Part shown: positions 1-9,342 of the stretch, piece by piece
How the letters are laid out: the number at the start of each line of letters is the position of its first letter
Numbering within the stretch: position 1 is the first letter of the stretch
NCBI GenBank assembly: GCA_030765535.1
Contig: JAVCCH010000086.1
Location: forward strand, 1-64,000
Source of the DNA: Candidatus Tenebribacter davisii
Lineage (GTDB): Bacteria; Cloacimonadota; Cloacimonadia; Cloacimonadales; TCS61
Length of the DNA stretch: 64,000 nucleotides
Direction of reading: 5' to 3'
Notes under the pieces: model-generated
Database searches by the model: none
Seen by the model: only the letters and a program-made list of their open reading frames with translations
What the model was told of the DNA's origin: nothing
Translations under genes and position numbers: made by a program

Positions 1-2211
1 ACTGATAATAATATTGATATTATGAGAAAACAATTTGATATGATGGGTTTTGGAATGGATTGGGATCGTGAAGTAAGTACCTGTCACCCGGAATATTATA
101 AATGGGGACAGTGGTTCTTCAAAAAGATGTATGAAAAAGGACTTGCTTACAAAAAAACATCATTCCAGAATTGGTGTGATGATTGTCAGACAGTTCTGGC
201 AAATGAGCAGGTAGAAGATAATAAATGCTGGCGATGCGGTAGTATAGTTCGCCAGAAAGAATTGGAACAATGGTTCTTTAAAATTACTGATTATGCCGAA
301 GAATTACTGGATTTCAGTAAAGTAATTGATTGGCCGGAACGTGTGAAAACCATGCAGACAAATTGGATCGGCAAAAGTTTTGGAACTGAGATCTGGTTTA
401 AACTGGAAAATTCCGAAAAACTGATAAAAGTATTCACCACAAGACCGGACACAATATTTGGTTGTACATTCATGGCACTTCCACCTGAGCACCCTCTGGT
501 TACGAATTGGCTTAAAGACGAACCAACAGATTCTGAGATGCAAAAATTCTGTGATAAAGTTTTAAATGAAGATACTATTACGAGAACTGCTGAAGATACA
601 ACGAAAGAAGGGATCTTCACAGGAAGGTTTGCGATTAACCCGGTAAGTGATGAAAGGGTTCAGATCTGGATTACAAATTATGTTCTGATGGATTATGGTA
701 CTGGTGCTGTGATGGCAGTTCCAACCCACGATCAAAGAGATTTTGAATTTGCAAAAAAATATGATATTCCAATGAAGATCGTTATTCAAAATCCAGAAAA
801 AGATCTGATCCTGGAAAAAATGAAAGAAGCTTACACTGAACCTGGGATCTTAGTAAATTCTGATAAATTTGATGGAATGGACAGCATTAATTCCCAAAAA
901 CCAATTTCAGAATGGATGGCTGCCAACAACATGGGAAAAGAAACTGTAACATATAGATTAAGGGATTGGGGAATTTCACGTCAGCGTTACTGGGGAAATC
1001 CAATTCCAGTAATATATTGTGAAGATTGCGGTACTGTACTTGTTCCAGATGAAGATCTTCCTATTAAACTTCCAGAAAATGTTGAACTGGGAAAAACAAC
1101 TCAGAATCCACTTCTGTCAGTTGAGAATTGGGTTAATGTGAAATGTCCTAAATGCGGCAAACCTGCACGTCGTGAAACAGATACGATGGATACTTTTGTA
1201 GATAGCTCCTGGTATTATGCCCGTTATGCTGATCCTAAGAATAATAACGTTCCGTTTGACACAGAAACAGCAAATAACTGGTTACCGGTAGATCAATATA
1301 TTGGTGGCATTGAACATGCAGTAATGCACCTGATGTATGCTCGTTTCTTTCATAAATTTATGAGAGATCTGGGATTAGTTAATTCCTCTGAACCATTTGC
1401 CAGATTACTAACCCAGGGAATGGTTACAAAAGATGGCGCTAAGATGAGTAAATCTAAGGGGAATGTAGTCGATCCTCAATATATTGTAGATCGTTACGGA
1501 GCAGATACTGTACGTGTATTCATGCTTTTTGCTTCTCCACCGGAAAAAGATGTTGAATGGAATGATGAAGGTGTGAAAGGTGCTTTCAGATTCCTGAATC
1601 GGATTTGGAGATTGTTTGATGAAAATCTTGAGTTAATAAAGAAATACTCTGTCACCCTTAGAAATGTGCAGCATCATATCGAAGGAGTAGAAAAAGATTT
1701 GAGTACCGAAATAAAGAAACTTCGCTACAGCACTCATTTCACTATTAAGAAAGTACTGAATGACATAGAGAATAGAATGCAATTCAATACTGCCATCGCG
1801 GCTGTGATGGAACATTTGAACAATGTTTATTCTATCAAGAACGTGAATAAATTGAACGACTCGGAGAAAGTTCTATTTGCAGAAAGCTGCATAATAATAC
1901 CTCATTTAATGTATTTCTTTGCTCCACATTTATGTGAAGAGCTGTGGAGAATTATAGGTAAAGAAAATTTACTTCATAAAGCAGGTTTACCAAAATTTAA
2001 TGAGAAATACCTGGTTCAGGATGAGATAACTTATGCTATTCAGATCATGGGTAAAATTCGTGGTAAGATCAATGTATCAGTTGATACAACTGATGATGAA
2101 ATAAAGAAATTAGCTTTAGAAGTGGAAAATGTAAAGAAAGCATTGGAAGGAAAAAATATACTCAAGATGATAGTAGTACCAAAGAAACTTGTAAGCATAG
2201 TAGCTAAATAA
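1..2211 (+). CDS. leuS: Leucyl-tRNA synthetase, truncated at the 5' window edge
   Basis: Frame is open from base 1. KMSKS motif (GAKMSKSKGNVV), editing-domain and anticodon-binding regions present; N-terminal HIGH region lies outside the window. Confidence 0.97.
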   Translation, partial: TDNNIDIMRKQFDMMGFGMDWDREVSTCHPEYYKWGQWFFKKMYEKGLAYKKTSFQNWCDDCQTVLANEQVEDNKCWRCGSIVRQKELEQWFFKITDYAEELLDFSKVIDWPERVKTMQTNWIGKSFGTEIWFKLENSEKLIKVFTTRPDTIFGCTFMALPPEHPLVTNWLKDEPTDSEMQKFCDKVLNEDTITRTAEDTTKEGIFTGRFAINPVSDERVQIWITNYVLMDYGTGAVMAVPTHDQRDFEFAKKYDIPMKIVIQNPEKDLILEKMKEAYTEPGILVNSDKFDGMDSINSQKPISEWMAANNMGKETVTYRLRDWGISRQRYWGNPIPVIYCEDCGTVLVPDEDLPIKLPENVELGKTTQNPLLSVENWVNVKCPKCGKPARRETDTMDTFVDSSWYYARYADPKNNNVPFDTETANNWLPVDQYIGGIEHAVMHLMYARFFHKFMRDLGLVNSSEPFARLLTQGMVTKDGAKMSKSKGNVVDPQYIVDRYGADTVRVFMLFASPPEKDVEWNDEGVKGAFRFLNRIWRLFDENLELIKKYSVTLRNVQHHIEGVEKDLSTEIKKLRYSTHFTIKKVLNDIENRMQFNTAIAAVMEHLNNVYSIKNVNKLNDSEKVLFAESCIIIPHLMYFFAPHLCEELWRIIGKENLLHKAGLPKFNEKYLVQDEITYAIQIMGKIRGKINVSVDTTDDEIKKLALEVENVKKALEGKNILKMIVVPKKLVSIVAK

Positions 2212-2263
2212 CTAATATGCAATTAACCGGTTAGCCATTAGCTTGTTAGCAATAAATACGTAG

Positions 2264-2289
2264 GGGCAACTTGATGAGTTGCCCTTTTT
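2264..2289 (+). terminator. Rho-independent terminator after leuS
   Basis: GGGCAACT-tgatg-AGTTGCCC followed by TTTTT. Confidence 0.85.
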
Positions 2290-2369
2290 AAATTATAAAA
2301 GATTGTTTTAAATTACATAAAATCATTTACTAATTATCTTTTAACTCAAGTTTTGTTTTCGGAGATTGA

Positions 2370-2933
2370 ATGAATATAGTTACAATAATTTTAATTGCTT
2401 TTGGTTTAGCAATGGATGCTTTTGCTGTTTCTATTGCCAGTGGAGTTACTTTAAAATGTTTCAAAGTTTGTCCTGCTATTCGAGTTGCATTCTTTTTTGG
2501 TGGCTTTCAGGCACTCATGCCGGTGTTAGGTTGGTTAGCGGGAACTAGTTTTCAACACTACATCGCAGCATTCGATCACTGGGTCGCTTTTGGCTTGCTT
2601 ACTTTTATTGGCGGTAAGATGATCTATGAATCTTTCCTGTTTGGAAAAACTAAGAGCAATTGTGATCCCAATAAACTATCCACCGTATTCATACTAGCTA
2701 TTGCTACCAGTATTGATGCATTAGCAGTTGGTCTTAGCTTTGCAGTGTTAAATATACAAATAATTCAGCCTGCAATAATTATAGGTATAATCACATTTAT
2801 ACTTTCGTTATTAGGTGTATATCTTGGTGGAAAAATTGGATCTTTATTTGAAAATAAAATCGAATTAATCGGGGGTATAGTGTTAATTGGGATAGGTTTA
2901 AAAATCCTGATTGAACATTTGTTCTTCATGTAA
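2370..2933 (+). CDS. mntP: MntP-type manganese efflux pump (DUF204/YebN)
   Basis: 187-aa membrane protein with the MDAFAVSIASG and SIDALAVGLSFA duplicated motifs of the MntP family. Confidence 0.9.
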   Translation: MNIVTIILIAFGLAMDAFAVSIASGVTLKCFKVCPAIRVAFFFGGFQALMPVLGWLAGTSFQHYIAAFDHWVAFGLLTFIGGKMIYESFLFGKTKSNCDPNKLSTVFILAIATSIDALAVGLSFAVLNIQIIQPAIIIGIITFILSLLGVYLGGKIGSLFENKIELIGGIVLIGIGLKILIEHLFFM

Positions 2934-2941
2934 ATAAAAAT

Positions 2942-3028
2942 TGGTGCAGAAGGGGGGACTCGAACCCCCACAAGCTATTGCTCACTAGACCCTGAACCTA
3001 GCGCGTCTACCAATTCCGCCACTTCTGC
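2942..3028 (-). tRNA. tRNA-Leu(CAG), CCA encoded
   Basis: Reverse complement GCAGAAGTGGCGGAATTGGTAGACGCGCTAGGTTCAGGGTCTAG...GGGGGTTCGAACCCCCCTTCTGCACCA. Acceptor stem GCAGAAG/CTTCTGC, anticodon loop TTCAGGG, long variable arm. Confidence 0.95.
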
Positions 3029-3193
3029 ATTTGCAATTGAAGAAAAAAAACACTGAATCAGAGTCAAGAAAAAAGTAAACTTGTTCTAATTACATGGTTA
3101 TTTAAATTTCGAAGCGAACCTGAAGATTTTTAATTGACAAATAAAGGCTCTAATTGAAATTCCAAAAAGTAAAAATAAGGAATTGAGGAATTA

Positions 3194-4837
3194 ATGGCAT
3201 ATTTAATATTAGCAAGGAAATACAGACCGCAGACATTTGATGAAGTCTATGCACAAGATCATATTACAAAGATACTTAAGAACACGATAGAGATGGATAG
3301 AACAGCCCAGGCATACCTTTTTACAGGTCCAAGAGGAGTTGGTAAAACTTCTATGGCCAGGATCTTTGCAAAAAGTTTGAACTGTCTTAATGACGGTCCT
3401 ACAACAACTCCCTGCAATGTTTGCCAGAACTGTACAGAGATAACTCAAGGTATCTCAACTGATGTTATTGAGATAGACGGGGCTTCTAATACTGGTGTAG
3501 AAGATATTCGTGATCTGCAGAAAGAACTGATGTATGCACCTTCTAATTCACGTAATAAGATCTACATTATTGATGAAGTTCATATGCTCTCTAAAAATGC
3601 TTTTAATGCTCTACTCAAGACATTGGAAGAACCTCCTGAAAAGGTTGTATTCATCTTTGCTACCACCGAACCGCATAAAGTTCTGCCTACCATTATTTCC
3701 AGATGTCAACGGTTTGATTTTAAAAGGATCCCGATTTCTGCAATTATAGACAGGTTGAGTTCCATTTGTAAGGAAGGCGGGATAGCTATTGATCCGGAAG
3801 CTTTTTTTGCTATTGCCAAAAAAGCAGATGGAAGTATGCGTGATGCTCTTTCATTAATGGATCAAGTTCTTGCTTACGGTAAAGACTATATTTCACTTGT
3901 TGATGTGCTCTCGATCTTTGGTATCGTTCATACGGATGTTTTTTATAGGATATTACTTTCAGTTACTGAGAAAGATACCTCTTCAATTATCAAATTGTTA
4001 CATGATATCCTGGAAAAAGGGAATGATATTCAGGAATTTCTAAATGGAATGCTTGATTATATCAGGAATCTGCTTCTGTTGAAAATCGAAATTGATATTC
4101 CTGCTATTTCTGAAGCTAATAGAAAACAGATGCTGGAAATATCTGGTAAATTCAAAGATACTGATCTTCTGTACATTATGACAATTTTGATCAAAACAAA
4201 AATGGATATCAAAAACTGCAGTAATCCTATTCTGGTATCAGAAATGGCTTTCATTAAAATATCAAGATTAGCAGAACTTCAATCACTGGATAAACTTATC
4301 GACTCAATTAACACTAATATCCCTGTGCAAAAGCTGCCTGAGAAAGAAGAACAAATTTATATTAAAAAAATCCAAAATAAACCGGATCTTACTCAACAGC
4401 AGCCTTCTATGATAATGCATGAAAAGGCTAAAGAGGTAATCTCAGATATTCAAAAAGAAGCGGATGAAAAAGTTCAAAAAATAGATGAATTAACTATTGA
4501 AATAGTAAATAATAACCTGGATGAATTAGCTAAAATACTTTCAAAGCAGAAACCGATAGTAGCTAACTACTTTGCTAACTGTAAAATACACAATCTATCT
4601 AATAATTTTCTTCACTTATCCTCTGCTAAATCTTTAGCTTTTAACATGTTGAAAGATGAGAAAGAACATATTTCTGATATTTTCTCAAATCATTTCAATT
4701 TAAAAATTAAAGTAGACTTTATATTGGAAGAAGTTGAAGAGAAAAAAACTGTAACAGAACTTACGCTGGATAATATTAGGAAAGAATCTCCGACTATTGC
4801 TCAATTCATCGAAGATACAGATTCAATATTTAATTAA
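3194..4837 (+). CDS. dnaX: DNA polymerase III subunit gamma/tau
   Basis: Walker A GPRGVGKTSMAR, zinc module CNVCQNC, IDEVHMLS, TTEPHKVLPTIISRCQRFDFKRI. Confidence 0.97.
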   Translation: MAYLILARKYRPQTFDEVYAQDHITKILKNTIEMDRTAQAYLFTGPRGVGKTSMARIFAKSLNCLNDGPTTTPCNVCQNCTEITQGISTDVIEIDGASNTGVEDIRDLQKELMYAPSNSRNKIYIIDEVHMLSKNAFNALLKTLEEPPEKVVFIFATTEPHKVLPTIISRCQRFDFKRIPISAIIDRLSSICKEGGIAIDPEAFFAIAKKADGSMRDALSLMDQVLAYGKDYISLVDVLSIFGIVHTDVFYRILLSVTEKDTSSIIKLLHDILEKGNDIQEFLNGMLDYIRNLLLLKIEIDIPAISEANRKQMLEISGKFKDTDLLYIMTILIKTKMDIKNCSNPILVSEMAFIKISRLAELQSLDKLIDSINTNIPVQKLPEKEEQIYIKKIQNKPDLTQQQPSMIMHEKAKEVISDIQKEADEKVQKIDELTIEIVNNNLDELAKILSKQKPIVANYFANCKIHNLSNNFLHLSSAKSLAFNMLKDEKEHISDIFSNHFNLKIKVDFILEEVEEKKTVTELTLDNIRKESPTIAQFIEDTDSIFN

Positions 4838-5458
4838 TTCTGATATAGTTTTAAACTTATATCCTTTCTTGGGTAATTTATTAATAATTTGTTTTACTGC
4901 AATAATTGTAGCATTTCTATCAATGATTTTTCCTGGTCTATCTAAGCCTGAATCATGTAAAACGATTATTGATCCGGGTTTAACTCGTTTATATATTCTT
5001 TTCAATATGATCTCTGGATCGTTTTCTTTATAATCTTTTGTTGGTACATTCCACATAATAACTTTCTTATTCAAAGTTGCTAGAACTGAAGCTGCTGTTA
5101 ATAGTATCCTACCATAAGGAGGACGGAAATGAATGTCCCCTTTTACTCCAAACTCACGTATTAACTTATCTGTTCTTACAATCTCATCTAAAATAACTTT
5201 CTTTTTTTTAAAGATCAAATTTATATGTGAATATGAATGATTACCAAGTTCATGACCTTCACTGATCATCCTTTGAACAATATTTTTATTTTTTTCGATA
5301 CTTCTGCCAGTTGTGAAAAAAGTAGCTTTAATGCCCTTTTCCTTGAATATATCTAATATTTTCTCTGTAAAATCCGGATTTGGTCCATCATCAAATGTTA
5401 GTGCAATAACTTTGTCTGTTGTTTTTACTTTATAGATGAATTTCGGGAACAACGCCAT
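4823..5458 (-). CDS. Polysaccharide deacetylase (NodB domain)
   Basis: ALTFDDGPNPDFTEKIL...GHELGNHSYSH...RPPYGR. Confidence 0.93.
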   Translation of the reverse strand: MALFPKFIYKVKTTDKVIALTFDDGPNPDFTEKILDIFKEKGIKATFFTTGRSIEKNKNIVQRMISEGHELGNHSYSHINLIFKKKKVILDEIVRTDKLIREFGVKGDIHFRPPYGRILLTAASVLATLNKKVIMWNVPTKDYKENDPEIILKRIYKRVKPGSIIVLHDSGLDRPGKIIDRNATIIAVKQIINKLPKKGYKFKTISELIKY

Positions 5459-5571
5459 TATTTATCTCCAATATCATTGACTAAATATTTAATCTTACAA
5501 TTTTTGAATAAAATTAATAAGAAAGGATTCACAGTCAAGGTTTTTGCAAAACACCTGTGAAATTAGAAATT

Positions 5572-6666
5572 ATGGAATTCGCGATATATATATTAGCTCT
5601 TGTTTACTTCACTATCATATTTTACTTTTTTATTGGTATTTTGTTTTTAAATAGTAAAAAGAATAAAAAAATTAATAATATTTCCATTATTATTGCTGCT
5701 AGAAACGAAGAGAAACAACTCCCCAATCTATTAAATAAATTGATCAACCAGAATTATCCCCAGGAAAATTATGAGATTATTGTAGTAAATGACAGATCAG
5801 AGGATAATACATTTTCTATTATAGAAGAATTTCAAAAGAAAAACAGCAATATCAGGCTAGTAAACTTAGAAACTGAGTCAAGACACCTTTTAGGTAAGAA
5901 AGGAGCCTTAGACGCCGGAATTCGTACGTCCAGGTACGGTATTCTTGCTTTCACGGATGCTGATTGTATCCCTACACTGAATTGGCTGCAACAGATTAAT
6001 GCTCACTTTACCGAAAACACTGATATTATTGCTGGATATTCCTATGTGCAATATAAAAGTAAATTGTTTAAACTACTTAAGAATTTGGAGCGATCATCTA
6101 TTTTTGCTGTTATAGCTGGAGGTTTTGGCTGGAATTGGGGTATAACAATAACAGCGGGAAATATGGCTTATCGAAAAGGATTATATCACAAAGTTAATGG
6201 TTTTGATGATATTGGCACTATAAGATCCGGTGATGATGTACTGATGATCCAGAAAATGAGTAAATATGCTCGCAATATGAGTTTTATGTTTCATCCAGAT
6301 TCTATCATTAATACAGGCAGAAATGAAACTGCTGGCTCACAAGTACAACAGGAGACCAGAAGAGGTTCAAAATGGAAGTACTATATTATTCCGGTTAAAA
6401 TAATGACACTTTTTATCTTCCTATACTATCTAATATTTACCGGATGCTTCTTAAGTTTGTTTTTAAATGTGTTCTCATTATCATTCTTCCTAAATATATT
6501 ACTAATAAAAATAATTCCAGAATTTCTATTAATGACATTGTTTCTTATTAGAATAAAGAAGTTAAAATTAATGTGGGTCTTCCCTATTGCTGAATTGTTC
6601 TATATACCATATTTCATTTTTTTTGGTATCAAGGGAACTTGGGGAAAATATAAATGGAAAGAATAA
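5572..6666 (+). CDS. Family 2 glycosyltransferase with C-terminal TM helices
   Basis: SIIIAARNEEKQLPNLLNKL...VVNDRSEDNT...FTDADCIPTLNWL. ORF opens with a GTG at 5557; the ATG at 5572 is the more likely start. Confidence 0.9.
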   Translation: MEFAIYILALVYFTIIFYFFIGILFLNSKKNKKINNISIIIAARNEEKQLPNLLNKLINQNYPQENYEIIVVNDRSEDNTFSIIEEFQKKNSNIRLVNLETESRHLLGKKGALDAGIRTSRYGILAFTDADCIPTLNWLQQINAHFTENTDIIAGYSYVQYKSKLFKLLKNLERSSIFAVIAGGFGWNWGITITAGNMAYRKGLYHKVNGFDDIGTIRSGDDVLMIQKMSKYARNMSFMFHPDSIINTGRNETAGSQVQQETRRGSKWKYYIIPVKIMTLFIFLYYLIFTGCFLSLFLNVFSLSFFLNILLIKIIPEFLLMTLFLIRIKKLKLMWVFPIAELFYIPYFIFFGIKGTWGKYKWKE

Positions 6667-8096
6667 AGCATCAGTTTGATGTCGTATTGATCTATCCTAG
6701 TGAAAATGTTAATGCTTTTTATTACATGATCCCATTGGGAATAGCTAGTATCGCAGCAGTACTTCTGGATAACAATATCTCTGTTAAAGCGATTGATCTT
6801 AATTTTTACTCAGGGGATCTTTTCAGAGATCTAGAGAAATGGAATCCTAAATTAGTTGGTATTGGAGGTACAACAGGCACTAGAAAAGGAAGTTACAAAA
6901 TCGCAAAAATCTGTAAATCCGCTTTACCTTTGGTTCCTGTTGCCTATGGTGGTGTTCATGCAACTTTTACAGCTGAAGATACACTTTCAAACATAGAAGC
7001 AATTGATTATATAATAAAAGGTGAAGGTGAATTCTCATTTTTAGAACTTTATAATTCACTTAATGGAAAATCAAGTAAACAAATTTCCAAAATCCCGGGA
7101 ATATCATTACGAATAGAAGATCAAATAATTCATAATAAAGCAATAAGAATAGATAATCTAGATTCTCTTCCCATACCTGCCAGGAATATATTTGAAGGGA
7201 ACTATCACTTGAAATTAGATTATCTCGGTCTTGATGCTGATTTTATGATGACATCAAGAGGATGTCCATTTGCCTGTAATTTTTGTGCAGCTTCCCGCAT
7301 GTTTCCCGGTGGTGTCCGCTACCGTTCTATGAAAAATATTAAGCAGGAGTTAGATCAAATACTTTCAACAAAAAAAATCCAGGCAATAAAACTTTTTGAT
7401 AGTACATTCACAGCATCAAGAGAACACGTGCTGGCTTTCTGTGAGTTAATTTCTGGATACAATTTATTTTGGGAGTGTGAAATTAGAGTTGATACTGTAG
7501 ATTTTGAACTTCTTGAGATTATGAGTAATGCCGGATGCCGATATGTAGATATCGGTTTCGAAACAACAAATGAAAAAATATTAGCATCTATATTTAAAAC
7601 AATAACAGTAAAGCAAGTTGAAGATGTTTTATCTTGGTGTAAAAAATTAGATATTAAGACAAAAGTATTTTTTACATTTGGACATCTTGGACAAAGCTAT
7701 TCCAACTGCCTGGTAGATGTAAAATATATTTTACAGAATAAAGCAAAAATGAACTTTTTTGCAACAACTATAGGTTTAAGGATTTATCCTGGAACAATGT
7801 TAGAGAAACAAACTAAAGATGCGGGCTTAATGAAATCTGATTTTTCCTGGGTTAAGGATAAACCTAATCCTCTTCGATATCTGCTTTTTGAATTCGAAAA
7901 TCAGCAAATACTCATTCAAAAAGAACTCGGATATTTTAAGTTGTCAATAATTCTCTGGAAACTTGTCTTTAATGGAACTGTAGGCTCACTGAACTTTATC
8001 TGGGAGCTGGTGGTTATTAACCTGCATAAACTCTTAAAACTATTTCCAAGGTCATTAAGAACAATATCTTATAAAATTAAAAGAATATGGCATTAA
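6654..8096 (+). CDS. B12-binding-domain radical SAM protein
   Basis: N-terminal cobalamin-binding-like fold sequence (GLVGIGG/AYGGVHATF), then SRGCPFACNFCAASRMFPGGVRYRS (CxxxCxxC). Confidence 0.88.
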   Translation: MERIKHQFDVVLIYPSENVNAFYYMIPLGIASIAAVLLDNNISVKAIDLNFYSGDLFRDLEKWNPKLVGIGGTTGTRKGSYKIAKICKSALPLVPVAYGGVHATFTAEDTLSNIEAIDYIIKGEGEFSFLELYNSLNGKSSKQISKIPGISLRIEDQIIHNKAIRIDNLDSLPIPARNIFEGNYHLKLDYLGLDADFMMTSRGCPFACNFCAASRMFPGGVRYRSMKNIKQELDQILSTKKIQAIKLFDSTFTASREHVLAFCELISGYNLFWECEIRVDTVDFELLEIMSNAGCRYVDIGFETTNEKILASIFKTITVKQVEDVLSWCKKLDIKTKVFFTFGHLGQSYSNCLVDVKYILQNKAKMNFFATTIGLRIYPGTMLEKQTKDAGLMKSDFSWVKDKPNPLRYLLFEFENQQILIQKELGYFKLSIILWKLVFNGTVGSLNFIWELVVINLHKLLKLFPRSLRTISYKIKRIWH

Positions 8097-8128
8097 GATG
8101 ATTTTATTATATTTTAAAACGTTTGATC

Positions 8129-8692
8129 ATGAATAATTTGAAAAATAAATACCAAAAAGAGTTATCGCTTTTTGAAACACAAAGAAGACATATGCGGCGT
8201 TTATGGAACATTTCTCAGAATACTGCTGAGCTACTTTATACTTTCGTTAAGATAAAAGCTCCTTCTCATATTTTGGAAATAGGAACTTCAAACGGATTTT
8301 CTACTTTTTGGCTATCACTTGCGGCGGAAACCTGCAATGCAACAGTAAACACAATAGAGGTTCATGAAGGCAGATTTGCGCTTGCTAAAGAAAATCTGGC
8401 AAAAAGAGATAATATTATTCAGCGTTTTGGAAAAGCTGAATTGATCATTCCAGAACTTACAGATAAATTCGATTTTGTTTTTATTGATGCCGGCAAGATA
8501 AATTATGTAAATTATATAAAACTATTGGAAAATAAATTAAATGATAATGCTATAATAGTTGCAGATAATATAATTTCACATAAAAATACTGTTAAAGAAT
8601 ATCTTGACTATCTAGATAGTAATGAACTTTTTGATAGTGTAACATTGGATATTGATTCAGGAATAAGCCTTGCAGTATATAAGAAGAAATGA
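8129..8692 (+). CDS. Class I SAM-dependent O-methyltransferase (COG4122-like)
   Basis: HILEIGTSNGFSTFWLSLA...FDFVFIDAGKINYVNYI...ADNII. Confidence 0.85.
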   Translation: MNNLKNKYQKELSLFETQRRHMRRLWNISQNTAELLYTFVKIKAPSHILEIGTSNGFSTFWLSLAAETCNATVNTIEVHEGRFALAKENLAKRDNIIQRFGKAELIIPELTDKFDFVFIDAGKINYVNYIKLLENKLNDNAIIVADNIISHKNTVKEYLDYLDSNELFDSVTLDIDSGISLAVYKKK

Positions 8693-8716
8693 AGCTTAAG
8701 AAGGAGTAATAAATTA

Positions 8717-9331
8717 ATGAACACTCCCGTTGTAATTGGAATTTCCGGTGGTACCGGCTCTGGTAAAAGTACAATAACGAATGCTATTCAAAAAGAAGTG
8801 GAAGATAAGATCACAACGATCCAGCAGGATAGTTATTACAAAAATTTTGGTCATCTTCAACCACAAGAACAAAGTAAGATAAACTTTGATCATCCAAGTA
8901 CTTTAGATAATGAACTTCTTATTAAACATCTTAAACTACTAAAAAATAATCAAATGATTGAAATGCCGATCTATGATTTCAAAACACATTCACGAATGAA
9001 GAGAACTATAACAAAAAAACCATCAAAATTAATAATTATTGAAGGTATCTTAATATTTGAAAATATTGAACTTAGAAACCTGTTGGACATCAAAATATTT
9101 GTCGATACATCTGCAGATATTAGAATATTAAGAAGGATCAAGCGTGATATGCAAGAACGCGGAAGAAGTTTCCAATCTATTGTTGATCAATATCACACTA
9201 CTGTCAGACCAATGCATATTGAATTTGTAGAACCAAGTAAAAAATATGCAAATGTGATCATCCCTGAAGGTGGTCAGAATAAAATTGGTATTGATATGAT
9301 CGTATCAAAAATAAAACAAATCATTAATTAA
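8717..9331 (+). CDS. udk: Uridine kinase
   Basis: GISGGTGSGKSTITNAI, QQDSYYKN, NFDHPSTLDNELL. Confidence 0.95.
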   Translation: MNTPVVIGISGGTGSGKSTITNAIQKEVEDKITTIQQDSYYKNFGHLQPQEQSKINFDHPSTLDNELLIKHLKLLKNNQMIEMPIYDFKTHSRMKRTITKKPSKLIIIEGILIFENIELRNLLDIKIFVDTSADIRILRRIKRDMQERGRSFQSIVDQYHTTVRPMHIEFVEPSKKYANVIIPEGGQNKIGIDMIVSKIKQIIN

Positions 9332-9342
9332 TTGGAGGAAAA

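Noticed and set aside
291-789. Several antisense ORFs within leuS, and similar ones opposite other genes
   Set aside because: Typical reverse-strand shadow ORFs; no family signature or ribosome-binding site.
2366-2548. 60-aa ORF overlapping mntP in another frame
   Set aside because: Out-of-frame shadow of a well-supported membrane-protein gene.
2942-3028. tRNA-Leu as an integration site for a mobile element
   Set aside because: No integrase, no att-like duplication of the tRNA 3' end, and flanking genes are housekeeping.
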